A DNA stretch of 64,000 nucleotides, from positions 248,001 through 312,000 of the forward strand of contig NW_023501083.1 of the NCBI RefSeq assembly GCF_014066305.1. Reading direction: 5' to 3'. The notes under the pieces were generated by a model, which saw only the letters and a program-made list of their open reading frames with translations, was not told the DNA's origin and made no database searches. Below are positions 45,531 to 58,718 of the stretch, piece by piece. A program made the translations under genes and the position numbers. Within the stretch, counting starts at the first letter, position 1. Every line of letters starts with the position of its first letter. Source of the stretch: Letharia columbiana. Taxonomy: Eukaryota; Ascomycota; Lecanoromycetes; Lecanorales; Parmeliaceae.

Positions 45531-48305
45531 TATCTATATATCTTAATTTATAATTATTTTATAGATTTAGAGAGTTATCGAGCTTATATTATAGTAGAAT
45601 TATTATAAAGAGATCTCGTAAGGCGTATTCTCTCTATTAAACCGCTACTTTATTTAATATTTAATTTTATTCGATATTATTATAAAATAAGTCTTTTACT
45701 ATATAAATACTATAGTAGAAAGAAAGAATATTATTATTTATTATACGTAAGTCTTTAAAGAATATAGAATTTAATATATTTAAAAGAAGATATCGTAAAT
45801 AGAAGAGCTTCTTAGCGTTTAAATTAATATAGTATATTCTTTTAATAATATCTCTACGTCTCTAACGTAAACTTTATTTAAATATATCTCGCTTATTCTT
45901 TTTTTAGATATATTATATTAATAGATCGATATAAAAAAGATCTTTTATTTATCTTCTCTATCGATATTATTAATTTAGCTAAAAGAAGACTATTAGTTTA
46001 ATCTAGCGTTTATATTCTATATTAATTATATAGAATAGATTATTATTATTATTAAATATTACGCTTTATTAATTTAAAAGATAAATAAATAATCGTTTAA
46101 TAGGAGAATTATAATTATATAATTTAAAGTTAAAAATTCTTTAATAGACTTTTATAGAGCTTACTTACCATATATCTTAATACTTTTAAATCTTATTTAT
46201 CTAATCTAGCCTTATATCGTTTTAATTTATATCGCTTTTACACTTTATTTAAAGATTAATCTAATCGCTACTCTTATAAACGTATTTAAAAATATATTTA
46301 TAGATTTTAACGTTAACGTAGATCTTTATATTAATATAAGCGTTATATTTAATTAATAAATAAAAATTATAGAGTATTATCTAGTAATTCTACTTAGATT
46401 TATTATCTAATATCTTAATAGATCTACGTCGATAATATATAAAATATTTAAAATCTAATTTAAAAACGATATAGTCGCTAAAGTTCTTCGAAAATCGCTT
46501 ATTATATATATTCTTATCTAAGTTCTAATAAGATAAGATAGTATCTATTCTACTAATAGTATATTAACTATAGTTCTTATAAAGTATATATCTAGTAATA
46601 ATTATATAGAGATTAAGAAATAGATTTTAATTAGAAATCTTAGTATTAATAACGACGTTAATCTTAGCGACGCTAAAGAATCGATCTTTAGAATATAAAA
46701 TAATAAGAATATAGATATACGATAGATCTTATTTTTAAAATTTAATAATATAGATATAGGCGGGAACTCGATTTATTACTCGTAAAGTTAGTTAGAGTTA
46801 AAATTAATCGATATTTTAATTAGTCGTACTTCGCTCTTATAGAAGTAAAAAAAAAATTAGATAATATCGTAAAATTAATTAATAGAAATTATAGCGTATA
46901 ATAAATTAAATTATATTAGAAGTATCTCTAGAAACTATAATCTATATTAATCGTTTAATTAATATATCGTTTAAAGAGCTATTCTATTAAATAGAATAAA
47001 GAAGAGTTATTATATTATAATAGGGGGTAAGAAGAATAAGAGTATATCTAATATCTTTTTCTTTAGAATATTATTTATAAGGGTCTTTAGCTTTAATTTA
47101 AATATTTTAATAATTAGATTAAATCGATTAGTAGCGTATTCGTCGAGTAGAAGATTTTCGATAATCTCGATTTATTTTAAGTTATAGATAAAAGTCGTAA
47201 AGAGATTTAATTAATTAAATTTAATAAATAGAGTAATAATATTCTAATAGAGTTATTTTATAAACTATAAATCTTTTTAATAGAAGAAAGAGAGAATAAT
47301 ATATTATTTATTAGTTTAATTATCTATAATAGCTTTATTAGCGTAAGTATCGACGACTACTTAATAGATATTAGCTTAAATAATCTTCTAATTTATCTTT
47401 AATTAATAAAGTTTATTACTTTCGATAACTATATAGATATCGTAGATAAAATACTATAGTAATCTATCGTAGTAAAAAAGGCGGTTAAATTTATTAAGAT
47501 AACTTTATATTATATATCTATAGAAAGTTAGTAATTAATAGAATAGAAGAAATAGATAGAATAGATCTATAATATAAGATAAGCGTTACTTATTTAGAAT
47601 TATCTCGTTCGATAGTTTCTCTAACTTATAAAACGATTTCGTTATTTCTACTTCGCTAAATAAGAAGACTTTTATTTAATATAATATCTATATTAAATAT
47701 ATTATTATATTATAACTATTTATCGAATAAAAAGATAAGAGAATAGTATAGAAATATATAGACTAGATATTAATATAGAATATTAAATCTCTTATTACTT
47801 TTAGCCTCTATTAATATATCTCTAATCTTAAATATATCTAATAGATTATTAATATTACTCTTCTAGATAATAGTAATCTTATTTAAAATAAGACGATTAT
47901 AGATACGCGAATTATAATATTATAAATTTTTATAAAATAGCTTATAATCTTATATATTCGAATTAATCTCTAGTCTTTTAGATATCGATTTAAGAGCGTT
48001 AATATAGAGATTAATACTTCTAAGATTTATAATTATTTTATAATAAAGTATCTAATTAATATAATTATAGTAATTATATCTAGTAAAGTTAATATAGAAA
48101 ACGCGATTAAGAGAAAGTTATATTATATTATAAATTAATCTTAAATACTATCCATAATATAGATTTAATTAAAGACCGATTTTTCATTCTTTAAAGGCGC
48201 TAGGGCAGGTATATAAGTAGTAATCACTCTCTAAATTTTATATATATAGAAGACGACTAAATGATTAATAGTAATCTATTAAATACTTATAAATAGTAAG
48301 ATATA

Positions 48306-48912
48306 TATAATATTACATATATATAAATAGATATATAGATAGATAATTAAGTATATTTAATATTAGAGTAGCTAAGATCTTTTTAAATATATAAATAGTC
48401 TAAAAAAGGCCCCTTAGCGCTAGAAAACTCTCATATCTAAGCGATATAACCTAGAGTGAAATAAGGCTATATATAAATATAAGTAGATGGAAGAAAAATA
48501 ATATAACTCTAATAGAGACGAAATCGAATAAAGAGTTATTAATAAATATAAAATAGATGACTATATAGCTTATATTAAATATTTATTCTTAATTCCTTAT
48601 CGAGATATTAATAGAGATATTAATAAGAATATTAATAGAGTTATAATATTATATAATCTACTAACTCTTAGTCTTACTATAGCGAACGATTAATTAAATA
48701 GCTATTAACGCTATAATCTTATAATAAACTTATTAATCTATAATTTTACTATTACGATTAATACTCGTAAATAATAAGACTATATATAAAATAACGTATA
48801 TATAAGTAGATATATAGATAGATAATTAGATATATTTAATACTAGAGTAGTTAAGATCTTTTTAAATATATAAATAATCTAAAAAAGACTCTCTAGCGCT
48901 AGAAAACTTCTA
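48306..48912. repeat. Direct repeats A, possible LTR fragment
   Basis: 48306-48430 and 48783-48912 are direct repeats sharing GATATATAGATAGATAATTA and TTAGCGCTAGAAAAC-like pieces. Repeat B (48490-48757) lies between them and recurs at 52869-53135. Confidence 0.6.
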
Positions 48913-51900
48913 AATAATCTAAAACGTTATTTAAAAAGAGTAAAGATCTTAAGAAGAACTTCTAATAATATCTATTATAATAAGTAATAAAGATCGATAA
49001 TACTAGCGCGAATAGGCTAGAAGATATTAATATTATAATAATACTCTAAATATATAAACTAAATAAGTAATAATATATAGATAATAGAAATCTAACTTTT
49101 AACGATCTAGTAATTAAATCTCGTTATTATTAAGATTAACGTTATATACTAATATTATAATCTCTTTATAAAAAAAATAGTCTAAATAATAATTCTTAAT
49201 ATTAAGTAACGTTAATATCTTACGAAGATTATTAATAATAATTTCTCTAATAAAGAAGAAGTCTCTTAACTAAAATAGCGATATATTAAATAAAGCTTTC
49301 TATCTAAAGAGATAATATAAGACTTTAACTACGTATATATTATCGTCTAATATAATAATTATAAGTATAATTCTATAGCGAAATAGATTCGTTTTAGATA
49401 TTAAAAGTGTAAGTTTTAGATAATTATCGAATAGTTTTATTAAGCGACGTATAAGAAACTATTTATCGAAGTTCTTCTATTAAAGATCTCGCTTATTATA
49501 AATAAACTTATCTATATATAGAAATATCGTAAAGATAAGATAAAAGAAGATATATAGAGTCGCCTTAATATAGATTAACTTATCGAAATAAGAAAGAATT
49601 TAAAATAATAGATTCTTAATAATTAAACGTCTTTCTTTTATATTAGCTTTATTATAAAGATATCGACTATCTATAATAATACGTTATAACTAAGAGTAAT
49701 AAAATATTAAGAAATTATTAAATCTTATATTTATATAGATTAATCTAAGATTAATAAAATATATCTTTATAGACTTTAACTTAATACGGCGAGTACTTAG
49801 ATTAATAATCTAGCCCGTAAAAATATTTATAATTATTAAAAAAAGAGGCTAAATTTCTATTAATACGTAATAAGTCGTATAGAATCTTATTAAAGTTATA
49901 TATATCTTTCTAGTTTTAATAATAAGCCTCTATTAGAGAAGTTATATAGTCTCTTAAGATAGTACGATCTAATTATATTAATATTCTAATAAATCTTATT
50001 TTATTTCAGCGGAGATATAAGATCTTTTAGCTATAAATATATATTAGCGATTTTTTAATATCGAAAATATAATAGATTATTAACTAGCTAATTAGTCTTT
50101 ATAGATATTTAAATAAATATTATTATAATATTATAAGTAATTACTAATATAGCTATATCGTATAATAGAACTATAGCTAATCTATATATAAAGAATTTAT
50201 ATAATTTATTAATATATATATTATTATCGTAGTAGAGAATTAAGCGAGATTTTTATAACTAATATAACTATAACTTTATCGCGTAATAAATAACCTTTAT
50301 TTCTTTAAATTATATATCTTTAGAATAATAATATATAACTATTTTAATATTAAAAACGTCTTTAAGCTAAATCGATTAAATATAATTAAGATAATTAAGA
50401 ATATAGCCTTCTATATTAAATTTTTTAGATATATTAATTTATATATATTATATAACTTAACTATTAACGTAACGTATTAAGATAACGCTATTTTAATACT
50501 TTAAAAAGATATTCTACTATAGTAAGTCTACTCTTATATTATCTATAATCTATATAATTACTATAGACCTTCGAAGAGTATTAAAAAGTTATCTTAAGAA
50601 TACTCTTTCTAGAATTATAACTTTAATAGCGAAAGAGAGAAAGTTAATTATTAACTCGAGCTTCTAATATAAGATAATTTTTTTTAAAAGGTTTTTAATC
50701 GTAATTCTTATCTTAGCTAGCTTATTTAAGAGAAGTTTTATCTATATATAAATACTATTAAATTTAATTTCTAGAAACTCAATTATAAAATCTATAATAT
50801 TCTTTATATAATTAATTTAAAGATTTAATTCGCTATATAATTAATCGAATTACTAGATATATATAATTATATTATTATCTAATAAAAGAATTATAAAGAA
50901 ATTATCTAGATAATAAAGTATTATTTCTTATAGAAGAATCGCGATTAAGATTTAAGTAAGGGCCTTTATAAAGAGATTAAATAGAAATAATAATATACGT
51001 AATTTAAATAATAGATATCGTTTCTTTTAATAGTATTTATCGTAATTAAAACTTAGTAGTTATTAATTCGATATAATAATAAGTATATATCTAAAGATAT
51101 CTTTAAAATCTCTTTTAATAAATTAAGCCTTTAAGTCTTTCTATAATAATACTATTACTACGTTATCGTATATAATATATTTTAATATACTCTACTTCGT
51201 CTAAATATTATTATTAACTAAGTAATTATATAGAAATGAAAGATTATAAATTTATCTTTAATCTTTATTATATTTCGATATTAAATCGAATAGCGAATAG
51301 ATATAATAAGACTCGTTTTAAAAGTTAATCTCGATTAAGCGATATTATTAAAATTATTTTTAAAGATCTATCGATAGTATTTAAAATATTTAACGTGCTA
51401 ATAAATAATTTTAATTATAATAAATTAGAATATAGTCTTAAAAATTTATCTTAACGCTCTTTCGAAGAATAGTTAAAATAATCTTAATAAATATTAGATT
51501 CGAATATTTATTTAATTATTTAAATTAATTATTAATTATTAACGATCTCTAATAGAGTAAATTCGAGTTTAATAGATTATATAGCGCGTATAAGAATTTC
51601 TTAGATATATACTATAGCGATTAAGGTATCTACGAATATTTTAAAAGTTATTTTATCTTAATAATATAGTTATCTAATAATAAATAATTAAAACTATTTA
51701 TAGCTAGATTTAAGACCTTAAGGTACTTATCTATCGAATAATTTTACTAATAGATTATATAAATATATAAATAAATATAGCGCTCGCGAAAATAGCTACC
51801 TTTATTAAAATTCTTATAAATTCTAATTTCTTTAATAATAGACTTATTAAGGCTAGGCGTAGCGGTATTTAACTTACTATTACTTATATAAATCTCTTTA

Positions 51901-52868
51901 AATATAAGAAGATCTTTATAGCTCTAATTATTAGCTTCTTAAATCTTAAAATTATTTTAATTACTTTAAATATATATAATAATAAAAGCGAGATAATAAG
52001 CGAGAATAGAGTTAAATTTATAAATAAGAGATAGTCGTAATAGATAAATAATATATATATATAAAGTCTTATTTAAGTCTTTTTTTACGCTAACGTATAT
52101 AAAGCGACTAGCGGCTATCGAGTATATATAAAAATAGTATATTATATAATTATAATTATTAATATTTTTATTCTCTTTAATTAAAATAATATATATATAG
52201 ACTAGTTTAGCGAAATTTTTAATCTTAAAAATCTCGAAGAAGATTTATTTAAAGTACTTAATATTTATACTTTAAAACCTTTTAATAATATTAAGAAAGA
52301 GCTTCTTATCTTTTATATAACGAAAGGGGATTTCTCTTCTTTTCTTCTAATTCGACTTAAAGTCGAATAAATTCGAATTTAATATATTCGAGTAACGATA
52401 ACGATAATTACGACTATAACGATAATAATAATAATATAACTTATAAACTCTACTCTTATAAAAATAGCGATTATTTTACTTCTCTTAGACCTTAAATAGC
52501 TAGACTATTAATTCTTAAAGATCTACTTTAATAATAGATAAAGGCGTTTTATTCACTTAATCTAGACTTATAATACTCGATAATATATTATATATAAGAA
52601 TATTCTTATAGAGAGAAGATATTTTAATCTTAATAGCCTTAAAAGTCTTTTTAATCTTAAGGGCTTTATTAGCCTTATTAACTACGTTAAAGATCTTTTT
52701 AATAATCTTAAAGACGAAGTTAATATATTTAACCGCTTTTTTAAATCTAATAATAGCGGCGGAGACTATTATAAAGTATATAAGAGTATAGAGTATATTT
52801 ATAATAGTTAGATAGTACTTATAATAGTTAAATAAAGACTAATTTATATAAACTTAATTATAAAAGAA

Positions 52869-53135
52869 GAAGAAAAATAATATAGCTTTAAAAGAGATGA
52901 AATCGAATAAAGAGTTATTAATAGATATAAAATAGATAACTATATAGCTTATACTAAATATCTATTCTTAATTTCTTATCGAGATATTAATAGAATATTA
53001 ATAAGATATTAATAGAATTATAATATTATATAATCTATTAATTCTTAATTCTACTATAGCGAACGACTAATTAAATAGCCATTAACGCTATAGTCTTATA
53101 ATGAACTTACTAATCTATAGTTCTACTATTACGAG
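52869..53135. repeat. Direct repeat B, distal copy
   Basis: Matches 48490-48757 in the same orientation over about 265 bases (shared AAATCGAATAAAGAGTTATT and TCTTATCGAGATATTAATAG-like segments). Spacing of about 4.4 kb and same orientation suit the two LTRs of a RIP-mutated retrotransposon, but no internal gene is readable. Confidence 0.55.
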
Positions 53136-54417
53136 TTATAGAGACTATATTATTATACTAAACGCTATAGCGACGAAATTCTTTATTATTATTAATAAGA
53201 TTCGAGATCTCTAGCGTTAAAGAGTAAAGGATTTAATTAATAATATACTCGCTAAGATTAATTAAATCGTTTATACTCGTTTCGACGCCTTTATAATCTT
53301 ATTCTATATTATCTATCTTATCTATTTTAGATATATTAACTTTAATTTTTCCGCTATCGTAATACTATTCGACTATTTTATCTTTTTATAACGTCGTATT
53401 ATAGCTATTATAAATCTAGTTTATAAGATTTAAATTATATTATATAGACTTTATAATATATAAATAATACGCGATATAGCTAGCGAGCCTTATTAAAGAC
53501 TAAGTAGAATTTAAATAAGAGTTAAAAGATAAGCTAAAAGGTCGTAGACTATCGAAAGAGTTATTATTAAAGAAATCTAATAATAGATCTCGCAATAGAA
53601 AGGATTTTTAATAGCGTCTTTCTCTTATTTAAAAGCTTTTTCTTAATAATATTTAGAATCTAATACGCGTTAAGAGGCTTTAAAATAGAGTAATAAAGAA
53701 TAAATAGAGGAGAAAGACGCGTCTTAGAAGATAGTATCGCTAAATATATCATCGCTAGCTTAGAAGAAATCTATAAAAAAGAATATATTCGTTTAGACTC
53801 TTTTAAAGAGTCTTTTAATGCGTTTATAGTCAGTAGTAGATAGCTATTAAACTCGCTTACAGTCTCGATTATCAGTAGTAACGAATTTATCGAAAAGTAG
53901 TCTAGAGATATTAATAGAGACTTTAAGAGGCGGATAAAAGAAGTATATATATCTAAAGCGTTTAATAACGTTTCCGCGAGGGGTATCGAGAACGATTATA
54001 TTTATATTAATAAAATTAATAGAATTAATAGAATAATAAAAGAAGAATAGTTATATAAATAGATGAAAGAATTATTATTCGATCTCGAACGCGTTTCGTA
54101 TAACTATATTTAAATACTACTTCGCTTTATTAATAGTAAATTAAACTTTATAATTTTTATAGCGTTAGAAAGCGTAAAGCGAGCTCTATAATTTAAGAAA
54201 TTATAAAGTAATTATATATATTATAAGCTAAGTACTTTAAAGTATAAAACTTCTATATATAAATTTTTAATAAGAAAGCTTAAGAGAGCTAGTAAGCTAA
54301 CTTAGTCGATTTAACTAAAGAGCGTAATAACTTTAAATTAATAATTAGCTATATATATAAATTTAAGATTTTCTAACTTAGCTCTATCTTATTCTTTTAT
54401 ATATACTAATTTAAATA

Positions 54418-54544
54418 TCGCTTATTAAAGTTCGCTTATTAAAGTTCGCTTATTAAAGTTCGCTTATTAAAGATCGCTTATCTATTTTCTTAATAGTTCT
54501 AATTAAAAAAATAATTATAAATTTAATTTATAGACCTTTATTCG
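54418..54544 (-). repeat. Terminal repeat copy, right-facing end with expanded iterons
   Basis: Carries a run of 14-base iterons of type (A/T)TCGCTTATTAAAG: ATCGCTTATTAAAG, three TTCGCTTATTAAAG copies, then ATCGCTTA. A tail matching the reverse complement of the 42133 end follows (TAGACCTTTATTCG). It marks the right boundary of the first AT-rich block. Confidence 0.68.
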
Positions 54545-54769
54545 TATATAGTAAAAGAAGAAGAATAAATATATTTAAAGAGATTTATAACTCTTCGATA
54601 AAGGTTTCGTCGAAGTCCGTGATATTACTTAATCGAGCTAGCGGTAGAAGAGTAGGGCTATTCCCGTTTTAAATTATTTCTTTTAAAAAAACTGCTAAAT
54701 CTCTCTAATAACTCTAATTCCCAGCACGCACAGGCAAGTAATATCGCGCACATTATGTGAGGGCCCTCA

Positions 54770-56136
54770 TTAGACATCTTGCGACTGATGAATGTTGAAT
54801 TCTCTCTGCACGTGGATTCCTCTTGCAGGCCTGGTTGGTTTGATTTCAATTAGATCATTACCCCTCGGTGCCCAAGACCCCGGATCTTGCGATTTGTTTT
54901 CCAACGGCGTCGACAGGGCCCCAGTAGAATCTATTCCATTTAAGGGCATACGACCGTCGCCGTGAGAGTACGAACGGCTGTACTTACTAAGGACACGTGA
55001 TTTGAGGCTGGAAAAGGAAGATATCTTGTACCAGGTGCGTCCCGAACCCGTTGACTTGCTGTCCTTCGATCTCGAATTCCTGATGACTTTCCCAACGAGA
55101 GGGCGCAGAGCTGGGACAGAAGCAACAAGAATCCACATGTTAAGCTCGATATCTCCGTACAGCTGAGAGTTGGTATCGTTATCTATTCATGAACGGGTTA
55201 GCAACGAATAAGGATGAAGTCATCGCATCAAGGGGCTGAACATACAAGTTGGGTCGAGCCTAGGTAAATTTAGAGCAACCACGAGCTGCCATAGTCGTAT
55301 AGCCGAGATCACAGTTGCTCTTCAAACGTTGTCAGTGCTGAGTCATACGCAAGTTTCGGTGTTAAGATCCTACATGAAACCCAACAGAAAGGTACTACTG
55401 ATCGAAAGCCGTTGCGAAAGAGATTGTTGGATTTGTGAGATGAAGTAAACCGGCAGCAGCAGAACGAATAGATCAAATATGAGAGTAGTAGTCTCGTTTG
55501 CAATGAACATGACTGGGTAATTGACACATTTGCTGGGTTTGGTAAACTCCCAGAATCCGTAGACAGGTACACAGAGGAAAACGCCCACTATGACCTATAG
55601 GCACATGTTAGGACCATGCTATTGTACAGGTATTGATCACTTACGGCAGAAATCATCCACGCGATATTTATTATCGCAACAATTTGCAACGGTCGTCTAC
55701 CTGTCGTCATACGGAAAATGCGCCAGTATAGCGCCAAGAGAGAAAGCTTGCTGAGCGTAAGAGCGATCGGAAAAATAACAATCGATGCGTAAGCTAGTTT
55801 GAGGAAATTCTCCAGGTGAGGTACGTCAGTCTTGCTGATATTTTGTCCCAGATAATCCATTTGGACTGCTGCTATCCCTAGCGCTGTGAAAGTCCATGAG
55901 AAGAACTGCCGATATCAGTTTTGAGCAGCGGTAGGAGAGTTGAGGACCATTACTGCAGCTAGTACTATCAGCCAATCGTCTAAACCAAATTCCACATCCG
56001 TGTAGAGACGTGAGAAGCCACGGCAGATGATGGTAGTAAACGAGATGCATGTAAAAGCAATCGCAACAGTATTAAGCCCTGGTCCGCGATTGGCATTGGG
56101 GTTGAGGCCTGGGACTCGAGGGGTAGGAAACTCCAT
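54770..56136 (-). CDS. Pth11-like seven-TM rhodopsin-domain protein, possibly frame-damaged
   Basis: Predicted exons: 56136-55954, 55883-55645, 55594-55374, 55319-55246 and 55182-54770. Hallmarks of the fungal rhodopsin domain are present in order: NTVAIAFTCISFTTIICRGF (TM1), FGLDDWLIVLAA, a helix rich in ALTLSKLSLLALYWRIFR, QIVAIINIAWMIS, VIVGVFLCVPVYGFWEF, LIFDLFVLLLPVYFISQI, LGFIATVISAIRLWQLV and MWILVASVPALRPLVGK, then a Ser-rich tail. The ATG at 56136 is the first real start. Phases fit at three of four introns. At intron 1 (55953-55884) the frames differ by one base whichever GT or AG I tried. Either the true splice is unusual, or the gene has a one-base lesion, or there is a sequence error. 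It lies between two RIP blocks. Confidence 0.7.
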
Positions 56137-56523
56137 CGTGGTATTGCTCAAATCCAAAATTGAAAGGCGTGGCCCTTTCTCTGGAGAGAGGCCAACTTGA
56201 GATTAATGTAATAAAACGCCGTCTCCTCCCCCCACCTCCGGACTTTTCTGTCTGGTAGCATTGCCGCCATCTTGCAGCACACGGGGAGATAAACCCCGCG
56301 GCACAGCTGAATCATGTGAAACATGGCGGGGCAAGCTCGAAAGCCTGAACGCATGCATGGCGAAATGGAACGGACCCGTCACAGTCATGCACAGTCAGAT
56401 ATAGGGAGTATTGTTCTGGATGATCGTATGGGTTGTTCTTGCTACCTGATTTCGAAGCTTGGTTTACTAGTGCTTACTCAGATCTCTTGCATAATGCTCA
56501 AGTAATGGCACAGAAATTGCAAA
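56137..56523. other. Spacer between Pth11-like gene and ARD gene
   Basis: 387 bases between co-directional minus-strand genes. It presumably holds the receptor's promoter and the 3' UTR of the dioxygenase. No gene was found. Confidence 0.45.
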
Positions 56524-57196
56524 TCAAGTCACGCGCCCCTTACTTCTTGCGAGCAAGTAGTCCTTACGATACTGATTGGCCTCTGTTTCTTCATTCCGAT
56601 TTAAGGCTGCCCATTTAGGCGCATTCTGATAAAGGCGCATCATATCAATATCCTGAAATATTACGTTAGCTTAAAACGACCGTCTATTTTTCTTTTCAAT
56701 ACGAAGATTGAATACATACGTTAGTTTCCTCAAGAGTGAATCGATGGTAGATTCCAGCAGGTAGCACAAGGAAATCACCCGTCTCAGCTTTGATTCTGAC
56801 CCATTTATCATCCGCATCTCGAACATCGAAATACCCGCTGCCCTTGAGTATGTAGCGAATCTCCTCGTCTTCGTGCATGTGCTCGGTGAAGAACGTCTTC
56901 AAGACCTGCTCATAGGCTGCGGGACCGACGCTCGCAATGAGCTTAGAACTACTAATCTCATCTCGATTTGTATAATGGCGGGAAGTAGCAACGTCTTCGA
57001 CAAGGGAGGCAGAATCAGGGGATGATGGTGGGAAGGAATAATAAAGAACCCCAAGCTCTGAGAGGGTTGTGGGCGAAAGCTCGGTGCCTGAGTTGTGTGG
57101 GAGGTGGGGTTCGCCCTGCCAAATGTTGTCAGCCTGCACATGTTGAATATAAGCTTAGAGACCTACAGGCTGGTTGTCGTGATAGTAGACCTTCAT
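56524..57196 (-). CDS. ADI1: Acireductone dioxygenase (methionine salvage)
   Basis: Three exons, 57196-57167, 57115-56720 and 56652-56524, giving 184 aa, normal for the family. It starts [10 protein letters not shown] and, after a 51-bp intron with a CTGAC branch site, continues [10 protein letters not shown]. The cupin core has the metal ligands His, His and Glu in [13 protein letters not shown] and the fourth ligand His in [11 protein letters not shown]. The last exon gives [19 protein letters not shown] and NQYRKDYL, the typical C-terminus. The enzyme oxidises acireductone to the 2-keto precursor of methionine plus formate when iron is bound, in the cytosol. It looks intact although AT-rich blocks lie on both sides. 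This may be the only or a second copy in the genome; the window cannot tell. Confidence 0.93.
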
Positions 57197-57940
57197 TTTC
57201 GATCGAACTGGGCTAAGAGGAGGTAGAAGAGAAGAGGGCTATGGCCGTGATTGCTTGTATGGTCTCAATAAACCCCAGACCAGGCAATTTGGGAATGAAG
57301 ACAGAAATATTGAGGAGCTTGAGTCGGAATGAGAGTAGAGGTAGATAAGGCATGGGGTACAATACACTTTGTTATACAGCGTATTATTCCAGCTGTCGAG
57401 AGATTACAAAGCTGATGATAGTAGATCCCCAAGTCTTGATGTTGATCTCACTCCACCAGAGATATTGGACAATTAGGCACGAGGTCTGTGCTGTCGGAAA
57501 TTCGGCAGGGTACCCATGCAGGGTCCAACATGTTTCGGAGTCTAGGAGAGCGAGAAGTACGATTGGGGTGCTGTTAATTCTGACCTAACTGGACGTTACA
57601 CGTGTGCAAGCAGACGATCTGCGAGTCAGACTTATCGCATGCAGATCGAGGCACAGCATCAGAGAGTCTCGACGAAGACAGGATGTGAGCGTGTGACGCC
57701 AGGTAAAGGTTGCTGTACATATTTCTATGCCACATGCGTCTTTTCTGCTGTCACCTTTGACCCAACGGTCGTATATGCAAGCAGAATGATTCACGACTCG
57801 AACCTATCATATGAAGATCGAGGCACAGCATCTGCAAAGCAGCCCAATTCCGATGGTTCTAGGGATGCGGATTTGTCATATGACACGTGACGTCAGGTCA
57901 GACCTCCCTTGTTATTTGACAGTCATATGTGGCCAAATAA
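57197..57940. other. Island right flank with an imperfect duplication
   Basis: Upstream of the dioxygenase, composition is normal until about 57940. It contains an imperfect tandem duplication of about 175 bases (57583-57720 and 57757-57905) sharing GATCGAGGCACAGCATC and GCAAGCAGA. No gene is supported. Confidence 0.55.
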
Positions 57941-58632
57941 CCGCACTAATAAATATTTATTACTATATTTACTATATTCTAATTAATTAATTAAATCTCT
58001 AGATAAATATCGAATAGTTTTAATTCGTTAAAATAGCTATCGTTCGATCTTTTACTATTATTCTATAAAGATTCTCTATCTAAATTCGACTCTTATTTAA
58101 TATATAATCTCTATAAATCTTATAATTCTTTTAATTCTTCTTCTTCTTCTTTTTAATTATTATTAATTATTATAATATTCTTATAGTTAGCTAATAAGAC
58201 GTTTTCCTTCTTTTTATTATTCTTATTATTATATCGCTATTACTATCGTATTACTCTATTACTTTATCTATATATTCTTTATTTATAATAACTTCTTTAT
58301 ATTTAAAACTCGAGCTTTTAATTATTTAAGTATTAAATAAATAATTAATATATATAAAAGAATAAGATAGAGCTAAGCTATAAAATCTTAAATTTATATA
58401 TATAGCTAATTATAAATTTAAATTCGCTACGCTTTTTAATTAGATACTATAAGTAAATAAATTAACGTTAATAACTATTAAAATCTCTTACTTTACTTTT
58501 AACTATTTAATAACTTTACTATTTTCTATTAAAAATTTTAGATTTTTTTTAAAATTATAGCCCGTAGCTTACGCTTTTCGAAAATAAAAAATTTCTAAAA
58601 TTTAATTTTATAATACTTTAAAGATAAGAATT

Positions 58633-58718
58633 TAAATATCGCTTATTAAAGATCGCTTATCATATTTACTCGATAGCTAAAAAAAATAGATTATAAACTT
58701 AATTTATAGACTTACTCA
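58633..58718 (-). repeat. Terminal repeat copy with iterons
   Basis: Has ATCGCTTATTAAAG followed by ATCGCTTATC, TTTACTCGATAGCT and a diverged end (TAGACTTACTCA). It is the same family and orientation as the copies ending at 54544 and 59698. Confidence 0.58.

Larger units (their letters stand above)
42110..54560. mobile_element. RIP-degraded AT-rich block with nested transposon remains
   Basis: About 12.4 kb with extremely high A+T and no long open frame. CpA and TpG are almost absent while CpG persists in TCG/GCG contexts. For example, the line 44221-44280 has no CA or TG, and 46681-46740 has two CG but no CA or TG. This is the expected outcome of RIP acting on CpA. Inside are inverted repeat ends (42133, 54544), direct repeats of LTR-like character (48490-48757 with 52869-53135), and a tandem pair (45238-45385 with 45386-45530). 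No transposase or polymerase can be read through the mutations, so the element classes are uncertain. Confidence 0.85.

Noticed and set aside
57134..57166. 33-bp intron 1 in the acireductone dioxygenase gene
   Set aside because: Too short for a fungal intron. The next AG gives 51 bp with a CTGAC branch site and the family-like junction DNQP-GEPHLPH.
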